64,000 nt of DNA from JADZAI01 sp047602465 (GTDB lineage Bacteria; Pseudomonadota; Alphaproteobacteria; Micropepsales; Micropepsaceae). Where the stretch lies: assembly GCA_047602465.1 (NCBI GenBank), contig JASGHF010000001.1, forward strand, positions 1,612,001 to 1,676,000, given 5' to 3'. The position numbers and the translations under genes were made by a program. How positions within the stretch are numbered: position 1 is the stretch's first letter; the number at the start of each line of letters is the position of its first letter. The notes under the pieces were generated by a model. The model had not been told where the DNA came from. It worked only from the letters and a program-made list of their open reading frames with translations, and made no database searches. Below, piece by piece: positions 61,816-64,000 of the stretch.

Positions 61816-61830
61816 TTAAGGATCGCTAAA
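61816..61830. promoter_or_regulatory. CtrA-like site, one mismatch
   Basis: TTAA-GGATCGC-TAAA between the Crp-like gene (start 61771, minus) and the gene at 61990. One base off the TTAA-N7-TTAA consensus. Confidence 0.35.
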
Positions 61831-61989
61831 TCTGCATTGCCAAATGCCGAATGGCGCCGGCGCCGCGCCTTGCGGAGCGGTTAAGAAACCCGGCGCGCCG
61901 TTCAGACTTCCTTCAATCCTCGAAGGCAAAGTCAGGGTCGAAGCGCAGCCCTCGAGGGGCGGTGCGCGCCCGTCTGGAGTATTCGATCC

Positions 61990-62370
61990 ATGAAGCGTCT
62001 CCTGCTTACCGCCGCCTTTGCAACGCTCGGCCTCTCGGCCGCCCTTGCCGAAGATCTCGCGGTTTCCAAGGACCAGTCGAAGGTCATCAAGCTGACGGGC
62101 GCCGCCAGCACGGTCGTCGTCGGCAACCCGGCCATCGCCGACGTCACGATGCAGGACGCGACCACCGCGTTCATCACCGGCAAGGGATTCGGCACCACCA
62201 ACGTGATCGCGATGGACGCCGACGGCCGCCAGATCGCCAGCTTCCGCGTCGTGGTGACCTCCAGCACCGACCGCTCTGTCACGCTCATCAAGGGCCGTGA
62301 GCAGATCACCCTTTCCTGCGCCCCGCGCTGCGAGCAGACGGCGCAGAGCGGCTCGAACGCCGCGCCGTAA
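61990..62370 (+). CDS. Stand-alone pilus assembly N-terminal domain protein
   Basis: 126 residues. A signal peptide (about 1-20) precedes the beta-rich pilus N-terminal domain also found at the start of CpaC (QSKVIKLTGAASTVVVGNPA, AFITGKGFGTTNVIAMDADG). A Cys pair near the end (CAPRCEQ) may form a disulphide. It probably interacts with the secretin or outer-membrane part of the Tad machine. Its role is not established. Confidence 0.85.
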   Translation: MKRLLLTAAFATLGLSAALAEDLAVSKDQSKVIKLTGAASTVVVGNPAIADVTMQDATTAFITGKGFGTTNVIAMDADGRQIASFRVVVTSSTDRSVTLIKGREQITLSCAPRCEQTAQSGSNAAP

Positions 62371-62397
62371 GCGCCCCGCGACATCGCCGAAAGAAAG

Positions 62398-62424
62398 AAG
62401 GCCGGGAGCGATCCCGGCCTTTCC
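62398..62424 (+). terminator. Rho-independent terminator after the 61990 gene
   Basis: AAGGCCGGG-AGCGAT-CCCGGCCTT followed by T. Two more hairpins follow before the convergent gene: GCTGCGG-CGAAA-CCGCAGC (62439-62457) and GCCCGGCC-CGAA-GGCCGGGC (62468-62487). The last may serve the minus-strand gene. Confidence 0.75.
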
Positions 62425-62494
62425 TGTATCTGCAGGCCGCTGCGGCGAAACCGCAGCAGGCAAGGCGGCCCGGCCCGAAGGCCGGGCGCCGGCG

Positions 62495-64000
62495 TCAGCG
62501 CGACAGGCGCAGGTTGGAGATGTCGACCGCGATGGCGCGGAAGGCTTCTTTCAAGGCCGTTCCGTTCGAGGCCAGGAAGAAGTGGCTGGTGTTCGTGGCG
62601 CAGTTCCGCAGGAAGTTCGCAGCCGTCGAGTTCGACGCCAGATCGAAGCCAACGGTATAGACGATGATTTCCTCGTTCTTCATCGCCGTGCAGAGCGCCG
62701 CGGCCTGCGTGAAACCGCTGCCGTTGGTCGCGTTGCAGCTGTTCCGGTCCGCCGAACCAACAGCACTTGTCTGATCCTTGCCGATGACGCCATCGCAGTA
62801 CGAGGTGTTGAATTCACCGTCGGTCATGAAGATGGCGATCTTGATGAGCTCATCGGTGCCATAGGGCTGCGCCTTGCTGCCCGACGGCCAAAGATAGGCG
62901 AAGTTGGGTGACAGCATGTACCAGGCCCAGGCCGTGCCGATCTGACCTGCCGTGGTGCCGGACGCACCGAGCGCATTGATGCGCGAGGTGAGCGTGGCCT
63001 TGTCGCTGGTCATCGGCACGATCGTGTTGGTCGGACACGGCGCGTTGGCCGCCGGATAATTCCGGCCAAGGAACGCCGTACTGGGAGCTGCGTCCGTATA
63101 GCGGTTGCCGCCGATACGTTCGGTCACGCAGGTGCTGATCTGGTTCACGCGCTTGTTGCCGTCGGCGTTCGTGAACGCATACCACTGGCAGCCAAGCTCC
63201 GTGCACCAGGCGGTTCCGCCATTGGTGTAGGTGCCATAGGCGCCGCCCATGGTGCCGGCGAGCGAGAAGGTGTTCGTCGTTTTGTTGGCGACCGTCCAGG
63301 TCGTATGTGCGGCGCTCCTGATCTGGGTCATGCCGTTGACGCCGGTGATGTAGATCTCGTCGCCATTGGCGTAGCCGTGATTGTTCGATGTCACGACCAC
63401 GCTGCAGTCGGACAGGAGGCACTTGCGGATGCGGCCCGAGTTGGCCGAATAGCTGCCGCTATAGCCCGAGCTGCTCACCAGCGCGCCGTTCAGCTTCAAC
63501 CGGAACGTATTCGCGTCGATTCGATCGACCGTGAAGATCTTGTTGTTGAGAGAGGTCCATCCGGACACGCTCGAGACGTACACGGTGTCGTTGGTGGCAA
63601 AGCCGTGAGCCGTCGACGTCACCACCATCGGATTGGCTTTCGTCGCCGAGGCCATCGTCTTGGCCGTGCCCGTGCCCCAGTCGGCGCCGGTGATGGCCTT
63701 GCCGGCGGTTATCGGACCGCGTGTGGCGTCGGCATAGGTGCCGGCGTTCACACCCATCGAGAACGGGACGAGAGCGACCTTCGACGTATACTGGCTCTGG
63801 TCGTCCCAGATCACGATATTGACGAGATCGGCCGCCGCAGTGCGGAGATCGGCAATGGGGGAGCCGGCCATAGAACCCGTGATGTCGAGCACCATCGCGA
63901 TCTCGAGGCTGTTGGAGTCTTTTTGACTTCGGCTTCGGCTTCGACGGTCATCGTGTGGTAGCCGATGAGGCCCATGACCAGCGTGTCGACCGTCGCGGTG
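62495..64000 (-). CDS. TadG-like von Willebrand A protein, 5' end outside window, frameshifted
   Basis: A VWA-type protein of the Tad locus. The long frame begins MVLDITGSMAGS (metal-binding DxTGS) at 63895. An upstream segment in another frame (VMGLIGYHTMTVEAEAEVKK) clearly belongs to it. Inserting one base near the T5 run at 63920-63924 joins them as VKKDSNSLEIAMVLDITGS, the family order, so a one-base deletion is present. Between about residues 90 and 229 of the long frame lie two related beta repeats (HGFATNDTVYVSSVSGWTSL and HGYANGDEIYITGVNGMTQI), like those in phage-tail and adhesin proteins. The gene likely starts beyond 64000. Confidence 0.85.
   Translation of the reverse strand, partial: HRDGRHAGHGPHRLPHDDRRSRSRSQKDSNSLEIAMVLDITGSMAGSPIADLRTAAADLVNIVIWDDQSQYTSKVALVPFSMGVNAGTYADATRGPITAGKAITGADWGTGTAKTMASATKANPMVVTSTAHGFATNDTVYVSSVSGWTSLNNKIFTVDRIDANTFRLKLNGALVSSSGYSGSYSANSGRIRKCLLSDCSVVVTSNNHGYANGDEIYITGVNGMTQIRSAAHTTWTVANKTTNTFSLAGTMGGAYGTYTNGGTAWCTELGCQWYAFTNADGNKRVNQISTCVTERIGGNRYTDAAPSTAFLGRNYPAANAPCPTNTIVPMTSDKATLTSRINALGASGTTAGQIGTAWAWYMLSPNFAYLWPSGSKAQPYGTDELIKIAIFMTDGEFNTSYCDGVIGKDQTSAVGSADRNSCNATNGSGFTQAAALCTAMKNEEIIVYTVGFDLASNSTAANFLRNCATNTSHFFLASNGTALKEAFRAIAVDISNLRLSR

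Noticed and set aside
1..64000. Prophage, insertion sequence, integron, toxin-antitoxin or defence system
   Set aside because: No transposase, integrase, restriction, CRISPR-associated or toxin-like genes are recognisable; gene order is that of a conserved chromosome.

Overview
The window reads as a stretch of chromosome from a GC-rich alphaproteobacterium. The evidence is the set of conserved gene neighbourhoods: ccoNOQP-ccoGHIS next to an FNR/FixK-type regulator, cytochrome c-kdsB-pheA, SRP RNA-dnaX-ybaB-recR, rpmH-rnpA-yidD-yidC-engB-argB, def-fmt-truA with dapE/dapD, and a cpa/tad pilus locus with CtrA-type TTAA-N7-TTAA boxes. The genus cannot be fixed from the sequence alone. I see no prophage, insertion sequence, CRISPR array or integrated plasmid.

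Layout. 1-9.9 kb: a microaerobic respiration block on the minus strand. ccoNOQP encode a cbb3-type oxidase and ccoGHIS its assembly factors. A four-cysteine FNR-type regulator follows, and three FNR boxes (318, 8525, 9037) control the block. 9.9-22.7 kb: a P1 peptidase, tRNA-Arg, a sensor kinase overlapping glucokinase, a membrane-anchored cytochrome c divergent from kdsB-pheA, a stress-type protein, an SDR/LysR pair, a PHA synthase cassette and NudC. 22.8-30 kb: SRP RNA, dnaX-ybaB-recR, cytochrome b561, a phosphatase and NDH-2. 30-34.4 kb: rpmH to argB. 34.4-50 kb: housekeeping enzymes (ghrA-like, def, fmt, truA, murI, dapE, dapD) mixed with GFA proteins, SDRs, a TetR/SDR pair whose operator lies inside a promoter, a DUF2336 protein, NlpC/P60, MarR, an M17 peptidase and GST. 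50-64 kb: an orphan TAXI receptor, then the Tad pilus locus: tadD (+), and flp, cpaA, B, C, D, E, F, tadB, tadC (-). It also has a degenerate Crp-like regulator, a stand-alone pilus N-domain protein and a TadG-like VWA protein that runs off the right edge.

How the genes fit together. Oxygen limitation would act through the Fe-S FNR protein on the oxidase operon, on the regulator itself and on small flanking genes. The Tad genes make the prepilin, its peptidase, the secretin, the ATPase and the platform. A CtrA-like box before cpaA suggests cell-cycle control, and another CtrA box precedes the DUF2336 gene.

Sequence quality. Three genes carry single-base frameshifts: ccoN (about 8040), the essential rpmH (about 30080) and the tadG-like gene (about 63920). 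A real rpmH lesion should be lethal, so indel errors in the assembly are the simplest explanation for all three. The strongest leads beyond routine annotation are the CtrA box before DUF2336, the nested TetR operator, the tandem hairpins at the rpmH-rnpA junction, a palindrome over the ccoN promoter, and the two-repeat insertion in the VWA protein.
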